Shown here in pieces: positions 45,158 to 55,100 of a stretch of 64,000 nt of DNA. The stretch covers positions 61,204-125,203 of the forward strand of contig DASYEQ010000008.1 in NCBI GenBank assembly GCA_036498945.1, in the 5' to 3' direction. The stretch is from JAQGMJ01 sp036498945 (GTDB lineage Bacteria; Pseudomonadota; Gammaproteobacteria; Burkholderiales; JAEUOS01). The notes beneath the pieces were generated by a model. That model ran no database searches and was not told the DNA's origin. It saw only the letters and a program-made list of their open reading frames with translations. The position numbers and the translations under genes were made by a program. Positions within the stretch are counted from its first letter, which is position 1. Each line of letters starts with the position of its first letter.

Positions 45158-46176
45158 GCCCGTTCCAGCGCTTCGCTGTATTCGCCGCGGCGCGCGGCGG
45201 CGTTCAGGCGCGCGCGATGCACCAGGGCCTTTTGCGCCGCCGCCACGTTCGCCGCCTCGCCGTGCCAGATCTCCATCGCCGGCTGCTGGATGGCGCGCGC
45301 GAAGGAAAAGGTCAGGGCCCAGGGCAGGCGCCCGCGGAAATCGGCATTCATCGCGTTGAGATGTTCGGAAGCGCGCTGCGGCGATTGCCCGCCGGAGAGA
45401 AAGGCGACGCCGGGCACCGCCGCCGGCACCGTGCGCAGCAGGCATTGCACGGTGGCGGCGGCGGTCTCCTGCACCGAAGGCTGCTGCGGGCAGTCCTGCC
45501 CGGCCACCACCATGTTCGGCTTGAGCAGCATGCCTTCGAGCGCGACGCGCTGCCGGTTCAACTCGCGAAACACCATGCGCAGCGCCGCTTCGGTGACCAC
45601 CGCGCAGCGCGCCAGCGTGTGCTCGCCGTCCATCAGCACCTCAGGCTCGATGATCGGCACCAGCCCGGCCTCCTGGCACAAGCCGGCGTAGCGCGCCAGC
45701 GCGTGCGCGTTGGCCTCCAGGCAGCCGCGCGTGGGAATGCCCTCGCCGATGGTGATCACCGCGCGCCATTTGGCGAAGCGCGCGCCCATCTTCACGTATT
45801 CGGCGATACGCTCACGCAGGCCGTCCAGGCCTTCGGTCACCTTTTCTCCCGGATGCCCCGCCAGGTTTTTGGCACCGGCGTCTAGCTTGATGCCGGGGAT
45901 GATGCCCGCGTCCCGCAGCGCCTGCGCGAACGGCGTGCCGTCCTGTTTGGTCTCGCGGATGGTCTCGTCGTAGAGGATGGCGCCGCTGACGGCGTCCGAC
46001 AGGCCGGGCGCGGTGACGATCATCTCGCGGTAGGCCTGGCGCATTTCCACGGTCTGCGCAATGCCCAGTTCGGCGAAGCGCTTGTTGCAGGTGGGGTTGC
46101 TTTCATCCATCGCCAGCAGCCCCTTGCCGCCGGCCATCAGGTCGCGGGCGGTTTGCGTAAGCAGCTTGATATCCAT
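45154..46176 (-). CDS. Class I fructose-bisphosphate aldolase
   Basis: A 340-residue protein with LMAGGKGLLAMDESNPTCNKRF, FAKWRAVITIG and VLMDGEH, then MLLKPNMVVAGQD with the Schiff-base lysine; this is the eukaryote-like class I aldolase. It splits fructose-1,6-bisphosphate or runs gluconeogenically. GGAGG precedes the ATG. It follows pelG by 65 bases on the same strand; feeding hexose phosphate toward sugar nucleotides is a possible reason, but the proximity may be chance. Confidence 0.93.
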   Translation of the reverse strand: MDIKLLTQTARDLMAGGKGLLAMDESNPTCNKRFAELGIAQTVEMRQAYREMIVTAPGLSDAVSGAILYDETIRETKQDGTPFAQALRDAGIIPGIKLDAGAKNLAGHPGEKVTEGLDGLRERIAEYVKMGARFAKWRAVITIGEGIPTRGCLEANAHALARYAGLCQEAGLVPIIEPEVLMDGEHTLARCAVVTEAALRMVFRELNRQRVALEGMLLKPNMVVAGQDCPQQPSVQETAAATVQCLLRTVPAAVPGVAFLSGGQSPQRASEHLNAMNADFRGRLPWALTFSFARAIQQPAMEIWHGEAANVAAAQKALVHRARLNAAARRGEYSEALERA

Positions 46177-46241
46177 GACGCCTCCTGTGCAAAGAATACA
46201 GTGTAGGACAGGGGCGGCGCAGCGTGGTTCCAGGCCGCGCT

Positions 46242-47615
46242 TCAGCGCAGCATGAAGGTTTCGTACTCCAGGCTTTCCAGCTTGCGGCTCAGGAACCAGG
46301 TGCCGGCCAGCACCGACACCAGCATGGCCAGCGCAAAGCCGTAGCCGTACCACGCGGGGCCCAGGCGCAGCGAGGCGGCGGTGAAGACGACGTTGGCGAC
46401 CAGCAGGGTGACGGTGAGCCACACCACCGCGCGGCGCTGGTCGAGGTAGAACAGCACGTTGAGAATGCCCAGCATCACCACCTGCAGGCCGGCGCCGACC
46501 ACGTCGATGAACAGCAGCGGCAGGTAAAGGGTGGAGATGCCCATCCATTGCAGGAACTGTTCGCCCAGCAGGAACACCACCAGCACGGTGATCGCCTGGA
46601 TCTTGGCGATGTCGAACAGGCCGCGCTGCACGTAATACACCATGTGGTTGCGCATGCGCTCGATGAATTCCAGGGTGGCGCCTTCGCGCACCGCGTCGTA
46701 GAACTTCATGTAGTACTCGACGAAATCGGTCTCGATGCGCACCAGGAACACCGCCATGCCGGGAATCACGGTGAGGTAGGCGAAAAAGATCGGGATGTCG
46801 TAGATCACCGAGGCCCGCAAGGGACCGATCACCGCCTCGCTGGTGATCGGGGTGTACCAGAACATCAGCTTGTCGATCCACACCCCGAGGTTGAAACAGA
46901 AGCCTGTCACCATCAGGCTCCTGTACATCGCGCCTTTTTCCCAGATGTCGAAGGCGATCAGGCGGTCGGAATGGTGGTGCCGGTAGATCAGCCAGATCAT
47001 GCCCACCAGCAGCAGGAAGTGCCCCAGCACGAAGCCCAGCAGCAGGCCTTCCATGTTGTAGACGTAGCGGAACAGCAGCGCGAACACCAGCGTGGCGAGG
47101 TAGCCCAGGAAAAAGATCACCACGATCGCCTTGTAGTGCTTCATGCCGGTGAGGAACACGGTGGCGATCCAGATCGCCGACATGATGGCCATGCCGGCGA
47201 CGAACAGCAGGCGGTACAGCACCGTCTGCTGCGGAAACAGGAACAGCGCCACGGGCAGCGCCAGCAGGATGCTCAGGTTCAGCGCAACGAACAGCAGGCC
47301 GTTGAAGTTCGGCAGGATGGCGGCCTCGTCCTTGGCGAAAATGCGGTCGGCGACAAAGCGGGTGAAGGAAAGCTGCACGGTGCCGGTGACCACCAGCGAG
47401 CAGAGGAAAAGATAGGTGACCGTCACCTGGAACTGCGTGATCAGGGCGTTGGGCACCACGATGGCGACCGACATGACGCCCACCAGCAGGATGCCGACGA
47501 TCGACAGCACCCACGGGCCGGAACTGATGATGCCGGCGTAGGCGTAGGCCTGCAAGAGCCCCGTATAGGAGCGCTTGACCAGCAGCTTCCTCAGCTCGAA
47601 GCCGATGCCTGCCAT
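46242..47615 (-). CDS. pelG: Pel polysaccharide membrane transporter PelG
   Basis: A 457-residue, 12-segment inner-membrane protein beginning AGIGFELRKLLVKRSYTGLLQAYAYAGIISSGPW, the distinctive PelG start. It belongs to the polysaccharide-flippase-like superfamily and is thought to carry the growing Pel chain across the inner membrane with PelD and PelE. The length matches the Pseudomonas protein. Its ATG at 47615 overlaps the end of pelF by 25 bases. Confidence 0.95.
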   Translation of the reverse strand: MAGIGFELRKLLVKRSYTGLLQAYAYAGIISSGPWVLSIVGILLVGVMSVAIVVPNALITQFQVTVTYLFLCSLVVTGTVQLSFTRFVADRIFAKDEAAILPNFNGLLFVALNLSILLALPVALFLFPQQTVLYRLLFVAGMAIMSAIWIATVFLTGMKHYKAIVVIFFLGYLATLVFALLFRYVYNMEGLLLGFVLGHFLLLVGMIWLIYRHHHSDRLIAFDIWEKGAMYRSLMVTGFCFNLGVWIDKLMFWYTPITSEAVIGPLRASVIYDIPIFFAYLTVIPGMAVFLVRIETDFVEYYMKFYDAVREGATLEFIERMRNHMVYYVQRGLFDIAKIQAITVLVVFLLGEQFLQWMGISTLYLPLLFIDVVGAGLQVVMLGILNVLFYLDQRRAVVWLTVTLLVANVVFTAASLRLGPAWYGYGFALAMLVSVLAGTWFLSRKLESLEYETFMLR

Positions 47616-49174
47616 GGATACTCCTTGTTGAAAGCCTTGTGGTAGAGCTGGCGATAGCTGTCGAACATCATCGCCTGCGCGTAGTAGGTCTCGACGCGGC
47701 GGATGCCGGCCGCGGAGGCCCGCTGCCACTCGCGCTCGTCGGAGAGCAGCGAAAGCGCTGCCCGCGCCAGCGCGTCGGGATCGGCGATGCGCACGACGCG
47801 GCCGGAGGCGCCCAGCGCCGCGTCTTCGCCCGGCAGTCCCTCGACCAGCTGGCGGCAGGAGCCGACGTCGGTGGACACCGTTGGAACGCCGGCGGCGTAG
47901 CCTTCCAGGATCACCAGCGGCAGGCCCTCGCTGATCGAGGAGAGCACCACCAGCCCGACCTTGGGCAGGAGCTCGGTGAGTTTCTGGAAGCCTAAGAACC
48001 TGACGTGTTCGGCCAGGCCCAGTTGCTGCGCCAGCTCGCGGCATTCGGCGGCGTAGGCGGGATCTTCGTCTTCCGGCCCGGCGATCCAGGCTTCGGCCTG
48101 CGGCATGTGCTTGACCACCGTGCGCATGGAGCGGATGAAGGTCTTGATGTCCTTGATCGGCACCACCCGGCCGATCAGGCACAGCACCGGCGGCGCCGCC
48201 GCCGGCCGCAGCGGCCGTAACGCGGCGTAGCGCTCGATGTCGACACCGTTGGGAATATTGCGTGTCTTCGCCGGCGGCGCGCCATCGGTCAATTGGCGCT
48301 GGCGGTTGGCCTCGTAGAGGGCGACGATATCGTCGGCGGCCTGGTAGGTGAGGTAGCCCAGGTGTTCGAAAAAGCGGATCCACAGCGAGCGGTAATAGCC
48401 CATCTGCGAGGTGTCGCGCTCGAAGGCGTTGCGGTTGTCGGAAATCCAGTTGGCCTGGAACAGGTCGATCTTGCGTTCCTTGACATAGATGCCGTGTTCG
48501 GAGAGCAGGAAGGGCGCCGGATTGCGGTGCTTCAGCAGCACACCCATGATGCCGGCGTAGCCGGTGGAGATGGCGTGGTACAGGCGCGCGCGCGGCAGCC
48601 GCGGCGCGATCTCGCGCAGGCGCCAGAACGGCGTGTGCAGGTTGCGGATGGTCCAGAAATAATCGACGAAGGAAGGGTCGGTGCTGTAGCGGCGGTAGCT
48701 TTCCTTGATGTAGTCCCACGACTCCTGGCCGTAGAGAAACACCTCGTGGCTGACCTTGCCCTCAGGCGAGGCTGCGTCGAACAGGCTGGCAAAGGCATGC
48801 ATGCATTGCGGGTTGCGGATGTCGTTGTGCAGCAGCTCGTGCACCCGCTCCACCTCTTCCATGCTGCCTCGGGCGGCGCGCGTGGGCCGCACCTTGGGAT
48901 TGTCCTGCTCTTCGAACAGGTAGACGATGTCCAGGTGCACCAGGTTGGGCGGCAGGGTGTAGCGCATGCTGCCGTAATCTTCCTTGCGGCTGCCGATGAA
49001 CAGGGCGCCGAAGCGCACCTCGGGAAAGCCGTTCATGATCTGGTACACCCAGCTGGAAACGCCGCCGGAGACGAAGGGGAAGGTGCCTTCGAGCAGCAGC
49101 AGCACGTCCACGCTGTCGGCCTTCGGCAGCGCCGGCAGGGCGGGCTCAGATGTGGGGGAGGAGATTGCGGTCAC
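47591..49174 (-). CDS. pelF: Pel glycosyltransferase PelF
   Basis: A 527-residue cytosolic GT4-type glycosyltransferase. VDVLLLLEGTFPFVSGGVSSWVYQ is the diagnostic PelF start; LIGRVVPIKDIKTFIR binds the nucleotide and SISEGLPLVILEGYAAGVPTVSTDVG holds the EX7E motif. It polymerises Pel from UDP-sugars. Start is taken as GTG at 49174, overlapping pelE by 29 bases; the sequence before the core is poorly conserved, so a start a few codons later is possible. Confidence 0.95.
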   Translation of the reverse strand: MTAISSPTSEPALPALPKADSVDVLLLLEGTFPFVSGGVSSWVYQIMNGFPEVRFGALFIGSRKEDYGSMRYTLPPNLVHLDIVYLFEEQDNPKVRPTRAARGSMEEVERVHELLHNDIRNPQCMHAFASLFDAASPEGKVSHEVFLYGQESWDYIKESYRRYSTDPSFVDYFWTIRNLHTPFWRLREIAPRLPRARLYHAISTGYAGIMGVLLKHRNPAPFLLSEHGIYVKERKIDLFQANWISDNRNAFERDTSQMGYYRSLWIRFFEHLGYLTYQAADDIVALYEANRQRQLTDGAPPAKTRNIPNGVDIERYAALRPLRPAAAPPVLCLIGRVVPIKDIKTFIRSMRTVVKHMPQAEAWIAGPEDEDPAYAAECRELAQQLGLAEHVRFLGFQKLTELLPKVGLVVLSSISEGLPLVILEGYAAGVPTVSTDVGSCRQLVEGLPGEDAALGASGRVVRIADPDALARAALSLLSDEREWQRASAAGIRRVETYYAQAMMFDSYRQLYHKAFNKEYPWQASASS

Positions 49175-50189
49175 GGAAGTTGTCCAGCATGTTGCGTTCG
49201 GTCCACAGTTCCACCACCGCCTTGGTGCTGGCGGCCAGGTGCAGGCGCGCCAGGCGCTGCATGATCTGGTCCACCTCGCCGAAGTCGCGGCGGCGGAAGT
49301 AGATTTCGGCGAGATAGGGCAGGGCTGAAGCCTCCGGCTGGCCCAGGGCGATGGCTTCCTGGAAATAATCCTCGGCGCCGTCGAGCTCGCCCTGCTCCAG
49401 GCGGATGCGCCCGCACAGCACCAGCACGCCGGAATCGTGTTCGACGTCTTCCAGCCCCATCGCCTCGTCGGCATAGCGCCGCGCCTCGGAGAGGATATGG
49501 CGGCGCAGCTCGCCTTGCGCCAGCGAGGCGTAGATCAGCTCCCAGTGCAGCTCGGCGAGATGGCGCAGGATGTCGTAGCGCTGCACCGTGGTCATCTCGC
49601 GTGCCAGGTTCTGGCGCTCGCGGCTGATGTGGATGGAAATCTTCTTTTCCTCCGAATCCAGCATGCCGAAGGCGATCAGGCGCACGTCGTCGGTCTTGTC
49701 GGCCAGCAGGTCTTCGAGGATCGGGTTGGCCACCCGTCGCGACACCGCCTGCAGCGACATCAGCGATTGCAGGCGCACGTTGTCCGGCACCTTGCTGGTC
49801 AGCCGCGCGCGCGCCGAGCCCTGGGCCGTGCGGTTGGCGACCTTCGACTGGATGTTGTATTCGGGCAGTTCGACCGAGCGAGGCAGCGCCTGCGCGTCGT
49901 CGTCCTCTTCGCGGCGCAATGTCAGGTGCACCACCAGCAGGAGCGAGAGCGCGCCGATCACCGGCGCGATGAAGGCGAAGTCGAACATCAGGAGCCAGGC
50001 GAGGATGGGGCGGCTGCGATAGCGCCGCGGCAGCATCAGCCAGGCCACCGTGCCGAGCGCCGCGCAGGCGCTCGCGTGCAGGCCGATGACGGTCAACACC
50101 GCGCCCAGGCTGTGTTCGAGGGGCAGGGGGCCGATGAAGACGCCGAGATCGGCAATCAGCGCCAGCCAGGCCCAGTAGAGGGTTTTCAT
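49146..50189 (-). CDS. pelE: Pel inner-membrane TPR protein PelE
   Basis: A 347-residue protein with two N-terminal membrane segments (about 5-55 and 62-88) and a cytoplasmic helical TPR-like region, including YADEAMGLEDVEHDSGVLVLCGRIRLEQGELDGAEDYF. In the Pel system PelE bridges PelD, PelG and PelF in the synthase complex. Identity rests on position between pelD and pelF, length and topology. It starts six bases after pelD. Confidence 0.9.
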   Translation of the reverse strand: MKTLYWAWLALIADLGVFIGPLPLEHSLGAVLTVIGLHASACAALGTVAWLMLPRRYRSRPILAWLLMFDFAFIAPVIGALSLLLVVHLTLRREEDDDAQALPRSVELPEYNIQSKVANRTAQGSARARLTSKVPDNVRLQSLMSLQAVSRRVANPILEDLLADKTDDVRLIAFGMLDSEEKKISIHISRERQNLAREMTTVQRYDILRHLAELHWELIYASLAQGELRRHILSEARRYADEAMGLEDVEHDSGVLVLCGRIRLEQGELDGAEDYFQEAIALGQPEASALPYLAEIYFRRRDFGEVDQIMQRLARLHLAASTKAVVELWTERNMLDNFRDRNLLPHI

Positions 50190-50195
50190 CGCCGC

Positions 50196-51554
50196 CTAGG
50201 GCTCCACCAGCAGTTGCTCGAGCACGTCGACCGGGTTCTCGAAGGCGAAATCGATGGCGCGGATGCCGATGCGCAGGTTCTCCGGGCTTGCGCCGAAGCG
50301 CGTGCGCACCCAGGCGTCGATCCGCTGCACGAATCCCTCCTTGCCGGAAGGCGAGGCGAAGGGCATCAGCACCACGATCACCGGGTTGCCGCCGATGGCG
50401 GTGCGCCAGTAGACGTCCAGCCCGCGCTTGATCTGCAGGAATTCGGTGGGAATCTCCTCCTTGCGCTCGCCGCCGAAGCTCATCACCACGATGTGGCTGG
50501 AAAGCCCCAGGCGCGCCTGCATGCGCATCATGCGCGCCATCTCCTCGGCGTACATCACCGGGATGTCGGGCAGGCGCTGGCGGATCAGGTTGACCTCGGG
50601 CGCGGTGCGCAGGTTGTCGGCGTAGTAGGCGAGGATCACCGCCGCCATCTGCAGGTTTTCCACGTTGAGGGAGAAAAACGGCATCTTGGTGACGGCCAGC
50701 ACCCCGATCAGCGAGTTGTCGCTGGCCAAGAGCGGCGCCACCAGCAGCTGGTTGGAGCGGCGCTGCAGCGACACCTCTTCGCCCGCCACGTGGGCCAGGC
50801 TGCGCTTTTCCAGCGCCAGTTCCAGCAGTTCGTCGTCCTCCTGTAGCGGCTGCGGCTCGCCCATGGTGGCGACGGCATGGCCGAGGATGATGCGGGTGCC
50901 GCGTTCATGCGCCGCATAGACGGTGGCGGCTTCGATGTTGCCGTATTGCGCCAGCAGCTGCAGCAGGCCGTCGGCGGCGGGCAGGTGCTCGGCGCTTTCG
51001 CCGGTATCGATCAGCAGGTCGCGCAGGCCGGCGAGCGCGTCACGCAGCGAGCCGGGGCGCGCCAGCATCTCCTGCTCCAGGCGGTCGTGCGAGAGGTTGA
51101 GCAGCAGATGGCGCTTGGTCAGGCGCGACAGGCGCTCGGTGACGTAGAGGTTGGTCTCGTCCATGCGCAGGTTGCGGTCGCGCCAGACGTCGGAAAATTC
51201 GCCGCAGATCAGCACCATCAGGCTGCCGCCGATGAAAAAGTCGCGCGGAAATTCGCGCGCCGTCGCCCCCAGGGCATCGGCCGCCACCCAGTCGCCGAGA
51301 ATGATCAGCCCGGCGATCAGGCCAGGGAGCACGCCGTAGCGCAGCGCCACCAGCACCGGGCCGAACCACAGCCAGGGGAAGGCGGTGTTCATCAGCAGCG
51401 GATCGTCCGGCCGCCCCAGCCAGGCGAAGGCGATGAACAGCAGCGGCAGGATCACCACCTCGGCCCAGCGCGCGCGCGAAGCGCTGTCCTCCGGCGCCAG
51501 CGTTTCGGCGGAGAACAGCTGGTTCCAGACCTTGGTTTGCTCGGGCTCGGCCAT
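50196..51554 (-). CDS. pelD: c-di-GMP receptor PelD
   Basis: A 452-residue inner-membrane protein. Four membrane segments (about 30-125) lead to a GAF domain (about 165-310) and a degenerate GGDEF domain. The GGDEF signature is absent, but the inhibitory-site motif RGLD (about residue 375) is kept; in Pseudomonas the matching RxxD binds c-di-GMP and switches Pel synthesis on. So Pel output here should be controlled after translation by c-di-GMP. Confidence 0.95.
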   Translation of the reverse strand: MAEPEQTKVWNQLFSAETLAPEDSASRARWAEVVILPLLFIAFAWLGRPDDPLLMNTAFPWLWFGPVLVALRYGVLPGLIAGLIILGDWVAADALGATAREFPRDFFIGGSLMVLICGEFSDVWRDRNLRMDETNLYVTERLSRLTKRHLLLNLSHDRLEQEMLARPGSLRDALAGLRDLLIDTGESAEHLPAADGLLQLLAQYGNIEAATVYAAHERGTRIILGHAVATMGEPQPLQEDDELLELALEKRSLAHVAGEEVSLQRRSNQLLVAPLLASDNSLIGVLAVTKMPFFSLNVENLQMAAVILAYYADNLRTAPEVNLIRQRLPDIPVMYAEEMARMMRMQARLGLSSHIVVMSFGGERKEEIPTEFLQIKRGLDVYWRTAIGGNPVIVVLMPFASPSGKEGFVQRIDAWVRTRFGASPENLRIGIRAIDFAFENPVDVLEQLLVEP

Positions 51555-51587
51555 GATCCGCGCTTCCGGGGTTGATTGCTGTCGGGT

Positions 51588-52136
51588 TTACTTGCCAGCC
51601 ACCGCGGCGCGCACCGGGATGCGGTTCACCAGGCTGGCCAGCAGCTTGTTCGCCACCCCGGCCAAGGACTCGCGGCTCCAGCCGCTCTTGGCGCCGGAGG
51701 CCGAGTAGACCACCTGGCCGTTTTCCAGGTCGATCACCTGTAGTGTTACGCCCACCGCCGGCTCGCCGTCGATGCCGACCTTGTAGCGCCATTCCTCCAC
51801 CATGCCGGTGACGCCGTAGCGCATGCCGGCGCCACTTGCCCACTTGCGCGCTTCTTCCACCACGCTGCGCTCGGCCGGCTCGAACAGGGTATCGCGCGAC
51901 AGGTTTGGCGGATAGTGCCCGAGGTTGGAAATGCCGCGCGCGCGCAGCAGGTTTTCGGTGATGGCTTCCGCCGCCAGCCCGGCCTGCGGCGTGTCTGTAT
52001 GGTTGGTGATGGGCAGTAGCGCCCATTTGGCGCCGGTATCCAGCGTTACGCCGGGCGCCGAGACGGTGGTCGTGGTGGTGCAGGCCGCCAGCGCGAGCGC
52101 GGCGGCGAGCAGGAGCAGCCTTCGTAGCATTGTCAT
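51588..52136 (-). CDS. pelC: Pel outer-membrane lipoprotein PelC
   Basis: A 182-residue lipoprotein with lipobox LALAAC followed by a Thr run. The mature part, with KWALLPITNHTDTPQAGLAAEAITENLLRARG, fits PelC, which forms a dodecameric funnel under the PelB porin to guide the polymer. GAGGAGG lies six bases before the ATG at 52136. It is 12 bases downstream of pelB. Confidence 0.93.
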   Translation of the reverse strand: MTMLRRLLLLAAALALAACTTTTTVSAPGVTLDTGAKWALLPITNHTDTPQAGLAAEAITENLLRARGISNLGHYPPNLSRDTLFEPAERSVVEEARKWASGAGMRYGVTGMVEEWRYKVGIDGEPAVGVTLQVIDLENGQVVYSASGAKSGWSRESLAGVANKLLASLVNRIPVRAAVAGK

Positions 52137-52148
52137 GAAAATCCTCCT

Positions 52149-55100
52149 CTAAAAATAATAACGGTAGCGCAGTGCAAGTGTGCGGGCGAAATTGCCCGCG
52201 CCGGTGCCGCCGCGGCTGATGTCCAGCCGCAAGGAAAGATGGTCGGGCCCGATCACCGAGCCGGCGATGCCGATGTAGCCGAGGTAGCCGGCGCCGTTGA
52301 CCGAGTTGTGCTGCTCGCAGGCTTCGAAAAACGGCCGCCAGGCGCGGGTATAGGTGTCTTGCAGGTTGACGCCGCCGAGGTTTTCGCCGCCGCCCAGACA
52401 GGCGCCGACGTTGGTGCTGCCGTCGGGCAGGAAGTAGCCGGTGGACGACAGGCTGCCGTCGCCGATGGCGTCGCGCACCGCCTGCGGCAGGCGGGCGATG
52501 GTGGCCGGGCCGATGGCGCCGTTGCGGTTGACCAGCTGGCGCGTGGCGAAGACGCGCGCGCGCAGGTCCGGGTATTCGGTGCGGATGCGGTAGCCGGCCT
52601 CGGTCTCGACCTGGGTGGCGCTGCCGACGTAATCGCCGAACTGGGTGTAGAAGCGGTCGTATTGGGGCGCGATGCGGACGTACTCGCGCTTGCTCAGGTT
52701 GTAGCTCAGGCCGAAGCGCACGTTGTTGGTGTAGCCGGCAACGCGCAGCGGGATGCTCTCGGTGGCGTTGCCGCGGTATTCGACGGCGCCGTCGAGTGAA
52801 AATCGGCGGTCGAAGCGATAGTTGAGCGTATAGCGCGCGCCGGTCAGGTTGGCGACCTCGTTGTGGCGGAATATGGCGAGGCTGTTGCTGTTCTCTTCGC
52901 CCTGCAGCCAGATTGCCTCCAGGCTGGTGAGGCGGTCGGTATGCGGTGCGAGTGTATTGAATTCGGGATCGTCGGTGCCCTGGATGTTCTTGGTGTAGCC
53001 GGCCTTGAGCTGGATGTTGCGCGTCAAGGCGTAGCGGCCTTCGACCTGCAGGCCGCGGCTGCCCAGATCCCCGTAGACGCTGCGCGAGAGCTGCAATTGC
53101 AGGTAATTCGCATACAGCGGCGCGTGCTGGCGGAAGCGGTCGTGCAGTTCGTCGTCCACACCGCTTTGCTCCATGCCATGAAAGGCGATGTCGAGCGCCT
53201 GCTGCCAGTGGTTCAGCGCATAGGCGGTGTCGTAGCGGTTGTAGATCGGCAGGCCGTCGGCGTGGGTTTGCAGCAGCCGGTCCATGGTCTGGGTGTCGTT
53301 CAGTTGCAGCGCGGTCTGGATTTCCGCCCACAATGGCGGCGTGCCGCGACGGTCGGCGCGGCGCGGGTCGAAATTGTCCCGGCGCGTGGCAATGCGCTCG
53401 GCGGCCGAGCTGGCATAGCGCAGCCACATCCAGGCGCGCGCGTTGCGGAACTGTTCGGTTGATACCGCCCAGGCGATGATCAGCGCGCGCGTCTCGCGGT
53501 CGTCGCCGGTGGAAGTCGGCAGGCCGCGCAGTTGTGCCGCCACTTCGCGCACCAGCGCCAGCGCCGGGTCGCCGGGGCGGTTGAGCAGCGCCAGGCGGGT
53601 GACGGCCAGCAGGTCCGGGTCGGGGTCCAGCGGCACGGTCGGCTTGTCCAGCTGCAACTGGCCGCGCAGGCGCTGCCACACCTGCTGGCGCACGCGGTCG
53701 GCCACGCCGGTGAGCTGGTAGCGGTCGAGCGCATCGGCATAGTTGAGCGCCAGCAGCGAATCGTCAGGCTTGCGCGCCAGTTCGCGGCGATACCAGTAGA
53801 TCGCCTCGCGGTAGCGGTCCAGCGCGTGATTGGCGGCGGCAAAGGCCACCCAGTAGGCCGAGTCCGCCTGCGCCGCCGGCTCCAGTTGCTTGAGCAGGGC
53901 GATCAGCTCGGCCTTGCGGCGCGTATCGATCAGGAACCACAGGGCCGGCACGGTGACGTCGCTGTCCTGCACGCCGCTGGCGAGCGCGCGGCGGAAATCG
54001 CCCCAGGCGCGATCCGGCGCGCCGATGCCCTGGTAGTACTGCGCGCGCAGCACCAGGAAGCGGTTGTCCTTCTCCGCCTTGGCAGTCTCGGCGGGCGACA
54101 TGCCGGCGAAAATCCGCGCCTGCGAGGTGAAGTCGTTGGCGTCGGTCTTCAGCGTCAGCGCCACGATCAGGTAATCGAGGTTGTCGTAGCGCCGGTAGAC
54201 TTCCAGCGCCAGTTGCGCCGCCTCGCCCGGGTGGCGCTGGCGCACCAGCGCGATCAGGCGCGACCAGTCGGCGGCGTCGGGATTCTTGGCGGCGCCGAGA
54301 TATTTGCGATAGGCGTTTTCCGCCGTGTTGAGTTCGGACAATTCCCACGAGGTCTGGGCGAGGATGCGCCAGAAATCCAGCGCGTCGGCCGGCACTTCGG
54401 CGGCGTGCTCCTGCATCAGGTCGTAGGCGTCGCGCGCGCGGTCGCGGCGCAGCAGGAACACCACGGCGTGCAGCGCCAGGTCCACCGAAAAAGGCTTCAG
54501 CCGCAGGCGCTCGCGGTAAAGCTGGTAGGCACGCTCGTCGTCACCGGCGTTTTCCGACAATTGCGCCGCCTGCGCGAGAAACTTGGCATCGCCGCGCTTG
54601 CGGAACTGCGCCTCGAAAAACAGCGAACCGTCGCGCGGGCGGGCGGCGAGATCGAACAGTTGCGCTACTTCGGTCCATTGCGTCGGCGTCAGGTTGCCTT
54701 GCGCGGCCTTGTATTGCCAGACTGCGATCACGGTGTCGTAGTTCGGCGCCACCGGCGCCAGGCGCAGCAGGGCATCCAGGGTCTCGCCGCCACGGTCGCC
54801 ATGGCGGAACATGTAGTCGCGTTGCGCCCAGGCCACCTGCGGGCGTTGCGTCCACTCCGCCACGTGCGCCAGCTTGAGGCGCCATTCCAGGTCGTCGGGC
54901 GCACCGGCCACGGCCTTTTCCGCCACCAGGTAGGCGCGCTTCAAGTCGCCGGCGCCGGCAAAAATGTCGAAGGCGAGGGCGAAGTCTTCCTGGTTGAAAG
55001 GGCGCAGTTCGCCGTTGGCGTCGATGGCGTTGTTTTGCGCCGGCACGGCGGGCGAAGAAGCGGAAGCGGGCGGCGCCGGCGGCTCCAGGGGAACGGCGGC

